Below are positions 25,729 to 33,650 of a DNA stretch of 34,122 bases, one piece after another. Where the stretch lies: the NCBI GenBank assembly GCA_001689515.1, contig LUJR01000006.1, positions 1 through 34,122 of the forward strand. The letters run 5' to 3'. Origin of the DNA: Bacteroidales bacterium M7 (GTDB taxonomy: Bacteria > Bacteroidota > Bacteroidia > Bacteroidales > Muribaculaceae). The stretch's first letter is position 1, and each line of letters starts with the position of its first letter. The translations under genes were made by a program, and so were the position numbers. The notes beneath the pieces were generated by a model. That model saw only the letters and a program-made list of their open reading frames with translations. It was not told the origin of the DNA and ran no database searches.

Positions 25729-25998
25729 ATGTCAGATCGAATCATTGAGAAAACTGAAGAATTACAAGCACTGTATGACTGCTATTGCGCCTTAGAGAAA
25801 AGCGGGTTAACTGACACAATCTATACACAGGGGCAATTTGCTATCTATGAGAAAATGCGGAGTATCATTAATGATGATGAAATTTATCCTATTGCAGCTA
25901 AGGCTCCTGGAATTGACATGTCAGATTACATCTGGCATGTCAAAACAGATACCCCTAACATGATTGACGCACTTCAATCCTATATAGAAACAATTTAG
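25729..25998 (+). CDS. Orphan small protein behind structured RNA copy B
   Basis: This 89-residue acidic, soluble protein begins MSDRIIEKTEELQALYDCYC and is predicted mostly helical, with an Asp/Glu-rich centre (INDDEIYPIAAK) and a C-terminal helix ALQSYIETI. I do not recognise the family. The start is the first ATG after the RNA's last hairpin. It has no signal peptide. It could be a small partner or immunity-type protein of the large orphan protein 210 bases downstream, but nothing in the sequence proves this. Confidence 0.55.
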   Translation: MSDRIIEKTEELQALYDCYCALEKSGLTDTIYTQGQFAIYEKMRSIINDDEIYPIAAKAPGIDMSDYIWHVKTDTPNMIDALQSYIETI

Positions 25999-26091
25999 AC
26001 TTATTCTGAATTAATGGATATATTGAAATAGGAAATATAGAGATACCTGTTCTTTAAGGTGTGGGATTTTACAATTCGTGCAGAAAAGTCT

Positions 26092-26123
26092 CATATTGTT
26101 GTATCTAATAATACGACAATATG
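26092..26123. other. Hairpin in the leader of the large orphan gene
   Basis: CATATTGTTGTAT (26092-26104) and ATACGACAATATG (26111-26123) form a 13-bp stem with one G-T wobble and a six-base loop, about 85 bases before the start of the 682-residue protein. There is no T run. It may stabilise or regulate the transcript. Confidence 0.5.
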
Positions 26124-26208
26124 ACCAAACAGATTACCTATTTTCATAACAAAAAATAATCCCCATTCAAGGATATAAGATGTATAATTGTGAACAAAAT
26201 TATAATGT

Positions 26209-28257
26209 ATGATAGTACAGAAAAAAGAATCTCATTATCGAGTCCCTCTCTATATATATGTCCGTCAAAAAGACGGGGAAGAAAAGTTATGTTTGTGGGC
26301 TGGCTTAAGTCGAAAAGGAATATGCATTGCCTACGATAACAACAATCTATATTTAATAAAAAATTCTCAAATCATTTTTAAGACTAAACAAAAGGGAGAA
26401 TACATAAACGGAGATCCTTCCGATTATGAATTATATCGCTCTATCAAAGGATACTATATTTTAAAGCATAATGATACTAATATTATAATACGGCCTGGTC
26501 GTGATGACGATGATTATTTTAACGCTTGTAAATATACCATCTTTGATGAAAATGGTTCATTAGTTGAAAAGTGGAACCATATATCTGTTGGTATTGATAA
26601 ATATCCAAAAGAACTAGGATTAGGCCTTGTAGAACTTGATAATATCGTATATGAGTTAGACACATTGGCACCACTGTTTAAAATACCACCTAAATTTAAA
26701 GTTGAAAATATTTTCTCAAAAGATGGAATATTGGAATTGGATGTCATTGGAGATTATCGAAATTTATATGTACAAGTTAAAAACGGTTGCATAATATCTC
26801 AACATAAAGAGGAAGAATTAGAGCAAATTGTGGAAGCATTGAGAAACAAACGACTTGATTTTTTGAAACATGAGGACTATAAGCTGTACGGTAATTTGCC
26901 TTCCTTTAAAGCATCAATTGAATATCTAAATAATTTAGGTGTCGAGACAACTAACGTCAAAATTCCAAGCTCTATATACGATAAACCTTACATATGCAAT
27001 TTATCATGGACCCAAATTCAACAATCTAATCAGCTACCAGTCGATGCAATGAGGACAATATCATCAATATACCAAAGCTTATTGTCCCTAAATATAAATG
27101 ACCCAACAATAACATCTTACGTGTTTAGATTTTCAGAAAAAATCTATTGTCGCGTACTTAGCAATTTTATTTTATTAAGCAATCAGAACGATGAACTTAT
27201 TTTTTTCAGCAATTCAGGAAATAAATTGTCAAATCAGACCTACAAATGGCACTGGCGCGGTCATAATGAGTTTTATCCATTTGAAACACACTGCTTATTT
27301 GCTGTGGATAACAAGCATCGTTACGTTCAACTTGTCATTGAAAACGACAGCATCAAATCTAAGGCTACCTATAAACCATGTATAAAAAATAATAGCGAGT
27401 TTGGTCTGAGCCTGTATTTTGACCCAGAGTATACACGAGGCTTTTTGATTTCAAAGGAATGTCATGATCGTGAGAAAGCAATTCTTTTCTCCTCAGAAGA
27501 ATTAAATAAATTCATAGAAATTAGAGATTTACATAAGAATTCAAAAAACATATACAGTATCACTTATGGAATCTTCTGCAAATTCTTCAAAGATAACTTT
27601 ATTATATTTAGTAGGTTATCGGACAATGAAACCAATGATGATTGGAGATTATGGATATATAACTATGACGGCAAGTTGCTTAATACCGATTACTTTATTA
27701 TCAAAGGTTTGTACTTAGCAAATTGTGGGAATAATTACATAGCCCCTCGATTCATCGTGTTTAATAAAATCACAAATAAATCACAAGATCTTTTGATAAC
27801 GAAAGATCATGTAATCAGTGATGAAACAGAGATCAAGCCAAAGATGTCGTCAGTTGAAACCTCCACTTATCTTGAAGTTAAAGTTAAAGAAAGAATAAAG
27901 GACTATTTATATACGCTAGATTATGATCTCATTGATTTAAAAGATTATGGATGCGGATGGCAACGTGGTGGAACTAATGATTTCCGTATCATAGAACACT
28001 ATCCAGGTAAAACATCAATATCCATGAACGGAAGCCAATACAAGATACATCCAATTAAAAGAGACTTATGCCTAGATGAAATCTATTATAGACATCAAAA
28101 TAGACCGAATTTCATCTCTTCCGTTGAATTAATTGATGAATATCAGACCACAGAAGGATTAATTGAATTATACATGTTTCAATGCACACCTTATGCAATA
28201 TGCGATACCGACGGAAACATTTTCTATAATTTCAATATAGACGAAATTAGCTTGTAA
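26209..28257 (+). CDS. Large A+T-rich orphan protein, beta-rich
   Basis: This 682-residue protein has no signal peptide or clear membrane helix. It is rich in short hydrophobic strands separated by turns with Asn, Asp and Lys. Motifs such as YTIFDENGSLVEKW, WIYNYDGKLLNTDYF and YAICDTDGNIFYNF recur through the length. These resemble degenerate WG or propeller-type blades of the form 'strand-D-x-x-G-strand', so a beta-propeller or repeat scaffold is a guess. Base composition is clearly lower in G+C than the flanking genes, which suggests horizontal gain. I know no homologue with an assigned function. The 25998-26208 spacer holds the hairpin only. Confidence 0.6.
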   Translation: MIVQKKESHYRVPLYIYVRQKDGEEKLCLWAGLSRKGICIAYDNNNLYLIKNSQIIFKTKQKGEYINGDPSDYELYRSIKGYYILKHNDTNIIIRPGRDDDDYFNACKYTIFDENGSLVEKWNHISVGIDKYPKELGLGLVELDNIVYELDTLAPLFKIPPKFKVENIFSKDGILELDVIGDYRNLYVQVKNGCIISQHKEEELEQIVEALRNKRLDFLKHEDYKLYGNLPSFKASIEYLNNLGVETTNVKIPSSIYDKPYICNLSWTQIQQSNQLPVDAMRTISSIYQSLLSLNINDPTITSYVFRFSEKIYCRVLSNFILLSNQNDELIFFSNSGNKLSNQTYKWHWRGHNEFYPFETHCLFAVDNKHRYVQLVIENDSIKSKATYKPCIKNNSEFGLSLYFDPEYTRGFLISKECHDREKAILFSSEELNKFIEIRDLHKNSKNIYSITYGIFCKFFKDNFIIFSRLSDNETNDDWRLWIYNYDGKLLNTDYFIIKGLYLANCGNNYIAPRFIVFNKITNKSQDLLITKDHVISDETEIKPKMSSVETSTYLEVKVKERIKDYLYTLDYDLIDLKDYGCGWQRGGTNDFRIIEHYPGKTSISMNGSQYKIHPIKRDLCLDEIYYRHQNRPNFISSVELIDEYQTTEGLIELYMFQCTPYAICDTDGNIFYNFNIDEISL

Positions 28258-28490
28258 TGTATCGGTTATATGCCCTATAATCTTTCTCAATAGTTTATAA
28301 TATTAGAACATTACGTTGAAAATCAATAATAGAATCAAAATAGACAAAAACCATTCAATTATTAGATTTTAACTTTAAGAAACATTATTGGGAAACTTAA
28401 ATACCATACCTATCAAAATATCACTGACTTAAGCAGATAGAATCACCACAAATTCCCTGTATGCGGAGCACACGCCATGTGGGTCGGTGT

Positions 28491-28595
28491 GCCTCTGACA
28501 GAGGCAATCATCGTAATGAGATTATGGTTACCATGGTCATTCAAACCTACGGCATGAATGACCATGGCCTAATACGTTGACCTCCGCTGGAGGTC
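28491..28595. repeat. Cluster of palindromes between convergent genes
   Basis: The gap 28258-28660 holds no credible gene. Its first ~230 bases are A+T-rich with nothing recognisable. Then come GCCTC-tgaca-GAGGC (28491-28505), the 13-bp inverted repeat CCATGGTCATTCA/TGAATGACCATGG (28531-28543 with 28555-28567) and GACCTCC-gct-GGAGGTC (28579-28595). These could end transcription from both sides or be remnants of REP-type elements. Confidence 0.7.
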
Positions 28596-28660
28596 TTGCC
28601 ATAGCGGGACATGGAACATTAAGACATTGGAATTGCGACACGGCATGCCGGCTGCTGCGA

Positions 28661-28954
28661 TCAGAATTCTTCGCAGAAGAATACGTAGGTGACGGGGACG
28701 AGGACTGCCAGTATTGCGAGGGTGCCTATGATGACACACGCGAGGGCTAAGTATTTGAAGAACTTTCTTCTGGTCTTGCAGTACAGCCAAGCGGACACGG
28801 TCGACATGAAGAAGCTGAATATGGACAGTGGCTGCAAGACTATGAAAAATAGCACGTTGATCAACCCATAGGACAAGCCGCTTATCTCGCTCATCCTCTC
28901 CATGACAGTAATGCACACTCCACAAAGGTAAGTTCCAACAACATTAATATTCAT
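28661..28954 (-). CDS. Small membrane protein, candidate immunity partner
   Basis: This 97-residue protein has hydrophobic segments at about 29-52 (LINVLFFIVLQPLSIFSFF) and 66-91 (FKYLALACVIIGTLAILAVL), with KTRRK between them on the likely cytoplasmic side. The N-terminal 17 residues may also be hydrophobic, or translation may start at Met18. The ATG overlaps the stop of the colicin M-like gene by four bases, so the two are translated together. Colicin M-type toxins are paired with small membrane immunity proteins (Cmi, PmiA), which makes this position suggestive. No sequence similarity to those was recognised. Confidence 0.6.
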   Translation of the reverse strand: MNINVVGTYLCGVCITVMERMSEISGLSYGLINVLFFIVLQPLSIFSFFMSTVSAWLYCKTRRKFFKYLALACVIIGTLAILAVLVPVTYVFFCEEF

Positions 28955-29586
28955 TTCTGTGTCCTCCTATATCTGATTGATATTTTTGTTTTTTCATTAT
29001 CAGGAGCTGTATCAGGTGTCCCATAAGCTCCCATTATATTTCTAAACAAACCATAAGGGTCCATCATATTCAGATGCACTTTAGGATTCCAATCATACGT
29101 ATCACTCACCGTAATATCATTCTTAGTGGCTTGTACATTAAAGCTGCCCAATGTTGTTTCTATCTGACCTAAAGGATGGCTTGTACGATACAATAGACTT
29201 CGCTTTACTTTAGTACCTCCATAATTATCAATATAGGAACTTCCGTGCACACCTATTCTTATGGTATCACCTTTCATAGTAGCATCTCGCCAATCAGGAC
29301 GTTGTCTATTCAACTCATTGATAACTATCTCTCCTAATTGCTTATTAAAAGCATTGGAGAAGTTCCTCTCTGACAGCGAATCCGGACGGATTGTTTCCAA
29401 TGAGAGCCTCATAGGTTTTGGTAAAGTATGTCTCACAACATCACGAATAGCCATTTTAGCAGGTTGAGCATATCTGTTACCAAGATGGTCAATAAGTCGA
29501 CCTTCTCTATAACCAGGTATCAACCATTCGTACCATTGTAAATCAGAACTATTTCTTGGAGTGAGTTCAAGTGTTGGTTTAGCCAT
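28951..29586 (-). CDS. Colicin M-like protein (possible lipid II hydrolase)
   Basis: This 211-residue protein has no signal peptide or membrane helix. Its C-terminal third resembles the catalytic domain of colicin M, which cuts undecaprenyl-linked peptidoglycan precursors in the periplasm. SDTYDWNPKVH (161-171) fits the DxYDx5HR active-site pattern through Asp162, Tyr164, Asp165 and His171, but residue 172 is Leu where colicin M has Arg. Downstream, GLFRNIMGAYG and the closing strand KISIRYRR also parallel the colicin M tail. Upstream the strands GDTIRIGVHGSS and GQIETTLGSFNVQAT fit the barrel. No receptor-binding or translocation domain is recognised. It could be a housekeeping relative rather than a toxin. 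The comparison is from memory of the family. Confidence 0.55.
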   Translation of the reverse strand: MAKPTLELTPRNSSDLQWYEWLIPGYREGRLIDHLGNRYAQPAKMAIRDVVRHTLPKPMRLSLETIRPDSLSERNFSNAFNKQLGEIVINELNRQRPDWRDATMKGDTIRIGVHGSSYIDNYGGTKVKRSLLYRTSHPLGQIETTLGSFNVQATKNDITVSDTYDWNPKVHLNMMDPYGLFRNIMGAYGTPDTAPDNEKTKISIRYRRTQK

Positions 29587-29815
29587 GTTTAAAACTTAAA
29601 AAAATTAATATATCCCAAATATAGCGATAAAACTGATTTTCGGAAACAAATGTGCGTATTTTTTAATCCAGCAATGACACGCATCCAAATTTATTCAGCA
29701 ATCTGCTCTCCTCAAGGATGTTGCAGAACTTCCAAAACCACGCTAAAACATGTCCCTACAAGTTGATGAAACACCAGTTCTATTAAGGCACCGAGCTTCA
29801 AGTGAAGCTGGTCTC

Positions 29816-29845
29816 ATTGAATATGACTTATTTGTAGTAATTTTG
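29816..29845 (+). promoter_or_regulatory. Promoter of the acetyltransferase gene
   Basis: ATTG (29816-29819), an 18-base spacer and TAATTTTG (29838-29845), a full TAnnTTTG match. Transcription would start near 29852, giving a very short leader of 10-20 bases. The rest of the 29587-29815 gap shows nothing recognisable. Confidence 0.5.
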
Positions 29846-29861
29846 CGGAAAGACTTATATC

Positions 29862-30449
29862 ATGTACAATATGGACAATATCGAACTTATGTCGTCAGGA
29901 CGGTGGCACAATGGTTTCACACAAGAAATCGGCGCTGCCCTTGACAACGCCGCACGGCTCTGCCACGAGTTAAACCAGCTGGCGCCGTCAGAGGGTCAAC
30001 GCAAAGAGGAAATATTGCGAAAGCTCTTCGGACACGTCGGCTGCCAGCCTCATATCAACACCCCTTTCAGATGCGATATCGGTTTCAACACCCATATCGG
30101 CGACCGCTTCATGTGCAACTTCAATGTATCCATCCTTGACGAAGCACAGGTCTCCATAGGCAACGATGTGTTCATCGGTCCAAATTCCACGATATGTACC
30201 ATCACCCACGCACTGATAGCCGAGCAACGCAATGCCGGACTGATGCGCGCCCGACCTGTCTCCATAGGCGACAATGTATGGTTAGGTGCCGGTGTCACCG
30301 TGATGCCCGGCGTTACGATCGGCGACGGTGCTGTCATCGGAGCAGGCAGCATAGTGACGCACGACATCCCTCCATGCGTCCTGGCATACGGCTCACCGTG
30401 CCGCGTCATCCGCGACATCACCGATGCAGATACCGTTCATCTTACATAG
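29862..30449 (+). CDS. Sugar O-acetyltransferase (maltose/galactoside acetyltransferase type)
   Basis: This 195-residue cytosolic enzyme belongs to the left-handed beta-helix (hexapeptide) acetyltransferases that transfer acetyl from acetyl-CoA to sugars. The N-terminal helical cap (ALDNAARLCHELNQLAPSEGQRKEEILRKLFG, split motif) is the Mac domain. The core has FRCDIGFNTHIGDRFMCNFN, then IGNDVFIGPNSTICTITHAL with the catalytic His, then the run IGDNVWLGAGVTVMPGVTIG and AVIGAGSIV. Met4 (29871) is a possible alternative start. The 3' end overlaps the convergent beta-lactamase gene by 13 bases. Confidence 0.9.
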   Translation: MYNMDNIELMSSGRWHNGFTQEIGAALDNAARLCHELNQLAPSEGQRKEEILRKLFGHVGCQPHINTPFRCDIGFNTHIGDRFMCNFNVSILDEAQVSIGNDVFIGPNSTICTITHALIAEQRNAGLMRARPVSIGDNVWLGAGVTVMPGVTIGDGAVIGAGSIVTHDIPPCVLAYGSPCRVIRDITDADTVHLT

Positions 30450-31345
30450 TCGTAGACAGCCTTGGATATCTGAGCCATCACGGCTTCGGCATCCTCTTGC
30501 GGTCCGGCATAATCCTTGACAAGGACTGCTATGGCATACGATTTGCCTGATGGCAGGGTCACATATCCGCCGTCATTGACAGCCACAATCTCTCCGCACC
30601 CGTTGACATATCCCGAACCGGTGCGATGACCGAAAGTAACACCCTTCTCGCCTATCAATGGTGCTGCCAGACGCGCCATGCCTGTGTTGCATCGCAGCAT
30701 CGCATCCTTGATATGCGTCTGCTTTTCGCAACTGACTATGCTATCGGTGAAAACGCGGTTGACAAGCGAGGCATATGCCAGCGGAGTGCTGCGGTTGTCA
30801 TAAGCCCTGCCATGGTCAGCTTTCATCTCCGCCTCTTTCCATAGGAGCTTGAAACCTCGCTGAGGCATCAGAGCTCCGACAAAAGCATCCGTTTGCGCCA
30901 CAGAAGCTATGGAGTCAAACAGGATGTTGCTCGCATTGTTATCGCTGTCTACCAGTATGTAGTCAATCAGCTTGCCAACCGGCAGTGCGATATTTTCCGA
31001 GGCATATTCCTTGAGCATAGGACTCCATGTATCCGGGTCAAGCTGCCGACGGTCTATGGTCACGATGCTGTCAAGCCCCTGCCCCAGCGAATCAAGCACA
31101 TGGCATACGCCTAATGCCTCATGGAGCTTGAACATGCTCATCAGCGGATAGTCATCGCTGTTGTTGACCGTCACTGTATCACGACTGTCGACAATGACAG
31201 CCACGCCAAACTGCCCCGGTCTGACCGCAATGATACTGTCAATGCGCTCCACAAGCGCATCATACGACACAGCCGTATTTTTACTGCCAGTACAAGCCGC
31301 CATAAAGACAGCTACCAGACTTATCAAAATTACACGCATAATCAT
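30437..31345 (-). CDS. Class A beta-lactamase, subclass A2-like lipoprotein
   Basis: This 302-residue serine hydrolase inactivates beta-lactams in the periplasm. The signal peptide ends in VFMAAC (lipid-bearing Cys18), so it is membrane-anchored. The active-site set is SMFK (Ser70, Lys73), SDN at 134-136, the omega-loop EAEMK with general-base Glu171, and RTG at 241-243. Arg replaces the usual Lys of KTG, as in some carbenicillinases. The residue matching Asn170 is Lys, while PER-type enzymes have His there. Bacteroidales chromosomal enzymes of the CfxA/CepA/CblA group are the closest known type. Substrate range cannot be read from the sequence. An alternative start is Met3 (31339). Confidence 0.88.
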   Translation of the reverse strand: MIMRVILISLVAVFMAACTGSKNTAVSYDALVERIDSIIAVRPGQFGVAVIVDSRDTVTVNNSDDYPLMSMFKLHEALGVCHVLDSLGQGLDSIVTIDRRQLDPDTWSPMLKEYASENIALPVGKLIDYILVDSDNNASNILFDSIASVAQTDAFVGALMPQRGFKLLWKEAEMKADHGRAYDNRSTPLAYASLVNRVFTDSIVSCEKQTHIKDAMLRCNTGMARLAAPLIGEKGVTFGHRTGSGYVNGCGEIVAVNDGGYVTLPSGKSYAIAVLVKDYAGPQEDAEAVMAQISKAVYDYVR

Positions 31346-31357
31346 ATTCTCATTTTA

Positions 31358-31381
31358 AGAGGTTGTTTAATAACAACCTCT
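31358..31381. terminator. Perfect hairpin just upstream of the beta-lactamase gene
   Basis: AGAGGTTGTT-taat-AACAACCTCT is a perfect 10-bp stem with a four-base loop, 13 bases before the beta-lactamase ATG on the minus strand. On that strand TAAAATGAG follows. It may be part of a tandem terminator of the pullulanase gene or a leader hairpin affecting beta-lactamase translation. Confidence 0.5.
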
Positions 31382-31391
31382 AAGTATAAGC

Positions 31392-31423
31392 AAGTGGAGA
31401 CCCGCCAGTCTTGGTCTCCACTT
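31392..31423 (-). terminator. Probable terminator of the pullulanase gene
   Basis: AAGTGGAGACC (31392-31402) and GGTCTCCACTT (31413-31423) form a perfect 11-bp stem about 36 bases past the pullulanase stop codon. On the minus strand GCTTATACTTAG follows, a weak T-rich tail. Confidence 0.6.
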
Positions 31424-31459
31424 ATTTCAATCAATAATGTGAAATCTTAAGGAAGCTTA

Positions 31460-33484
31460 TCAGTCGCGGGCGAGGATGAGGGCTGATACGGGTGCCACTT
31501 CCATCTTGCCGCCCTTGGCTGTGCCGAGACCTTCAGGATTTATCTGCTCGTCGCGGGCTATCACAGTCCAGTTGCCTTTGGGGATGTTGACAGTCTGGGT
31601 AGCTTCTGAGCCGTTGAACACGAGTTTGATTTCACGCCAGCGGTCTCCGTTGGCATTGTTGAGGATAGAGTATGAAATCAGGTTAGGTTCGTTGACACGA
31701 TCAAACTTGATGTTACGAGCCACCTCCTTGGCATCGCTCATACGGAATGCAGGATGAGCCTTGCGCAGAGCGATGAGATTACGGTAGTAGTCAAACAGTT
31801 CGGGATACAGGTGCTTGTTGTTCCAGTCGATAGCATTGATGGAGTCAGGGCTTTGGTAAGAATTGTGCACACCCTTCTTGTCGCGGAAGATCTCTTCGCC
31901 ACACCATATGAAAGGAATGCCCTGCGATGTCAGGATAATGGTCTGGGCAAGCTTGGCAGCACGCTGACGCTTGGCTATAGAGGTAGTATCGCCCATCGAT
32001 TTGTTGAGCTTGTCAGTCAGAGTAAGGTCGTCATGGCATGACACATAGTTGACCACTTGTGCAGGTGAAAGAGCATAAGGCTTCTTGGAATTGTTACCTT
32101 TGGAATAGTCGACCTGCGGATGATCGGTAGCACCCACGATACCGATTTTAACGGTCTCCTCATTGCCAGGCTTGCCGGTGGCAAAACCACGGTCATCCTG
32201 ACGGCTGTAATGACCCTTCACGGCATCACGTATATCGTCAGAGAACACACCGACACCTGGCATCATGTAGACATTGTCCTTGAGCGCACGTTTGTCGGCT
32301 GCCAAGGGAGAATCGCCGGCAGTCCAACCTTCACCATAGATGATGATGTCGGGATTGATTTTACGCAGCTCAGCTACGATTTCGTTCATGGTCTCGATGT
32401 CGTGGATAGCCATAAGGTCAAAGCGGAAGCCGTCGATGTGGTACTCATTCACCCAGTGTTTGAGCGAATTGAGCATAAAGTTACGCATCTGCTGACGCTC
32501 GCTCGCAGTCTCGTTGCCGCAGCCCGAAGCATCGCTCCATGAGCCGTCCTGACGATGACGGTAGTAGTATCCAGGGGCAGTGAGATCAAAGTTGCTGCCC
32601 TCGTTGATAAACGTATGGTTGTAGACCACATCCATGATCACACCGATACCGGCATCATGGAGGGCCTTGATCATCTCCTTCATCTCCTTGACACGCGAAG
32701 TAGGATCTGAGGGATTGGTCGAATAGCTTCCCTCGGGAGAGTTATAATTCTGCGGGTCATAGCCCCAGTTATACTGGTTAGAGGGGAGATTGGTCTCGTC
32801 TACTGACCCGTAGTCATATGACGGAAGTATCTGCACATGTGTGATACCCAGCTCTTTCAGATGGTCGATACCTGTTTTTTCACCTGTAGGAGTGGTAGTA
32901 CCGTGTTCGGTCAGAGCCAGAAACTTGCCCTTGTTGGCGATGCCGCTTGACGGATGTATCGACATGTCACGGTGGTGCATCTCATATACCACAGCATCGA
33001 CAGGCGATTTGGTCTCGGGACCCTTGTCTGTTGCCCAACCCTCGGGATCGGTCTGTGAGAAATCTATGATTGCAGCCCGTTTGCCGTTGGGCCCGGCACT
33101 CTTAGCCCAGACACCGGGGGTCTCTCCACGCCAGCGTCCGTCCTGGTATATATTATAGGTGTAGAACTTGCCGTAGAGCGATTCGGGCACAGTGGCAGTC
33201 CATACGCCATTTTCCCCTTTGAGCATACCGATGGTCATGTCGGGGACAGAATTACGACCTGTAGGATAGATATTGAGTTTAACTTCCTGTGCCTGGGGAC
33301 TCCAAAGCTTAAACGAAGTCACTCCATCACGTACCGTAACTCCCAAATCATCACCTGCATAGGCAGGCAAGGTAGCAAACTGTTGATCCATGGCAGATTG
33401 TGCATTGGCTTGAAAAGGCATCACGACAGCCATCGACGCAGCCAATACTGTCAGAGATGAGATTCCGAAGTGTGAGATTTTCAT
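31460..33484 (-). CDS. pulA: Type I pullulanase (GH13_14), secreted
   Basis: This 674-residue enzyme hydrolyses alpha-1,6 branch points in pullulan and branched starch or glycogen. The signal peptide (residues 1-29, ending QANAQ) places it in the periplasm or on the surface. It has no lipobox. A CBM48-like domain at about 45-130 (VTSFKLWSPQAQEVKLNIYP) is followed by the GH13 barrel. The type I pullulanase tag YNWGYDP is at 238-244, DVVYNH at 285-290, the nucleophile Asp356 in DGFRFD, the acid Glu385 in YGEGW and SCHDD later on. A short beta domain ends the protein. No sus-type genes lie next to it. It probably gives access to dietary or host glucans. Confidence 0.93.
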   Translation of the reverse strand: MKISHFGISSLTVLAASMAVVMPFQANAQSAMDQQFATLPAYAGDDLGVTVRDGVTSFKLWSPQAQEVKLNIYPTGRNSVPDMTIGMLKGENGVWTATVPESLYGKFYTYNIYQDGRWRGETPGVWAKSAGPNGKRAAIIDFSQTDPEGWATDKGPETKSPVDAVVYEMHHRDMSIHPSSGIANKGKFLALTEHGTTTPTGEKTGIDHLKELGITHVQILPSYDYGSVDETNLPSNQYNWGYDPQNYNSPEGSYSTNPSDPTSRVKEMKEMIKALHDAGIGVIMDVVYNHTFINEGSNFDLTAPGYYYRHRQDGSWSDASGCGNETASERQQMRNFMLNSLKHWVNEYHIDGFRFDLMAIHDIETMNEIVAELRKINPDIIIYGEGWTAGDSPLAADKRALKDNVYMMPGVGVFSDDIRDAVKGHYSRQDDRGFATGKPGNEETVKIGIVGATDHPQVDYSKGNNSKKPYALSPAQVVNYVSCHDDLTLTDKLNKSMGDTTSIAKRQRAAKLAQTIILTSQGIPFIWCGEEIFRDKKGVHNSYQSPDSINAIDWNNKHLYPELFDYYRNLIALRKAHPAFRMSDAKEVARNIKFDRVNEPNLISYSILNNANGDRWREIKLVFNGSEATQTVNIPKGNWTVIARDEQINPEGLGTAKGGKMEVAPVSALILARD

Positions 33485-33567
33485 GCTTAGGTTAATTATG
33501 TAAATATGATTGTTTCTTAATATATTTCTGATTTACTGTTGAATCATAAGTTTATGCGATATGGCAC

Positions 33568-33607
33568 AAAAAAAGCCATGACATGTGTCGTGACTCATAT
33601 TCATGGC
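33568..33607 (-). terminator. Strong terminator of the small secreted protein gene
   Basis: GCCATGA (33575-33581) pairs with TCATGGC (33601-33607). On the minus strand the stem is followed at once by seven T. It separates the small secreted protein from pulA. Confidence 0.85.
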
Positions 33608-33650
33608 AAGCAGCACAGACACGCACGTACAACACCGCACAAGCCTGCGC

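Noticed and set aside
25432..25748. Short frames inside RNA copy B
   Set aside because: They cross conserved helices, and no matching peptide is encoded in copy A.
29742..29757. ACATGTCCCTAC, resembling half of the 5656-5741 repeat arm
   Set aside because: Only about 12 bases match and there is no inverted partner nearby, so it is not called as a repeat copy.
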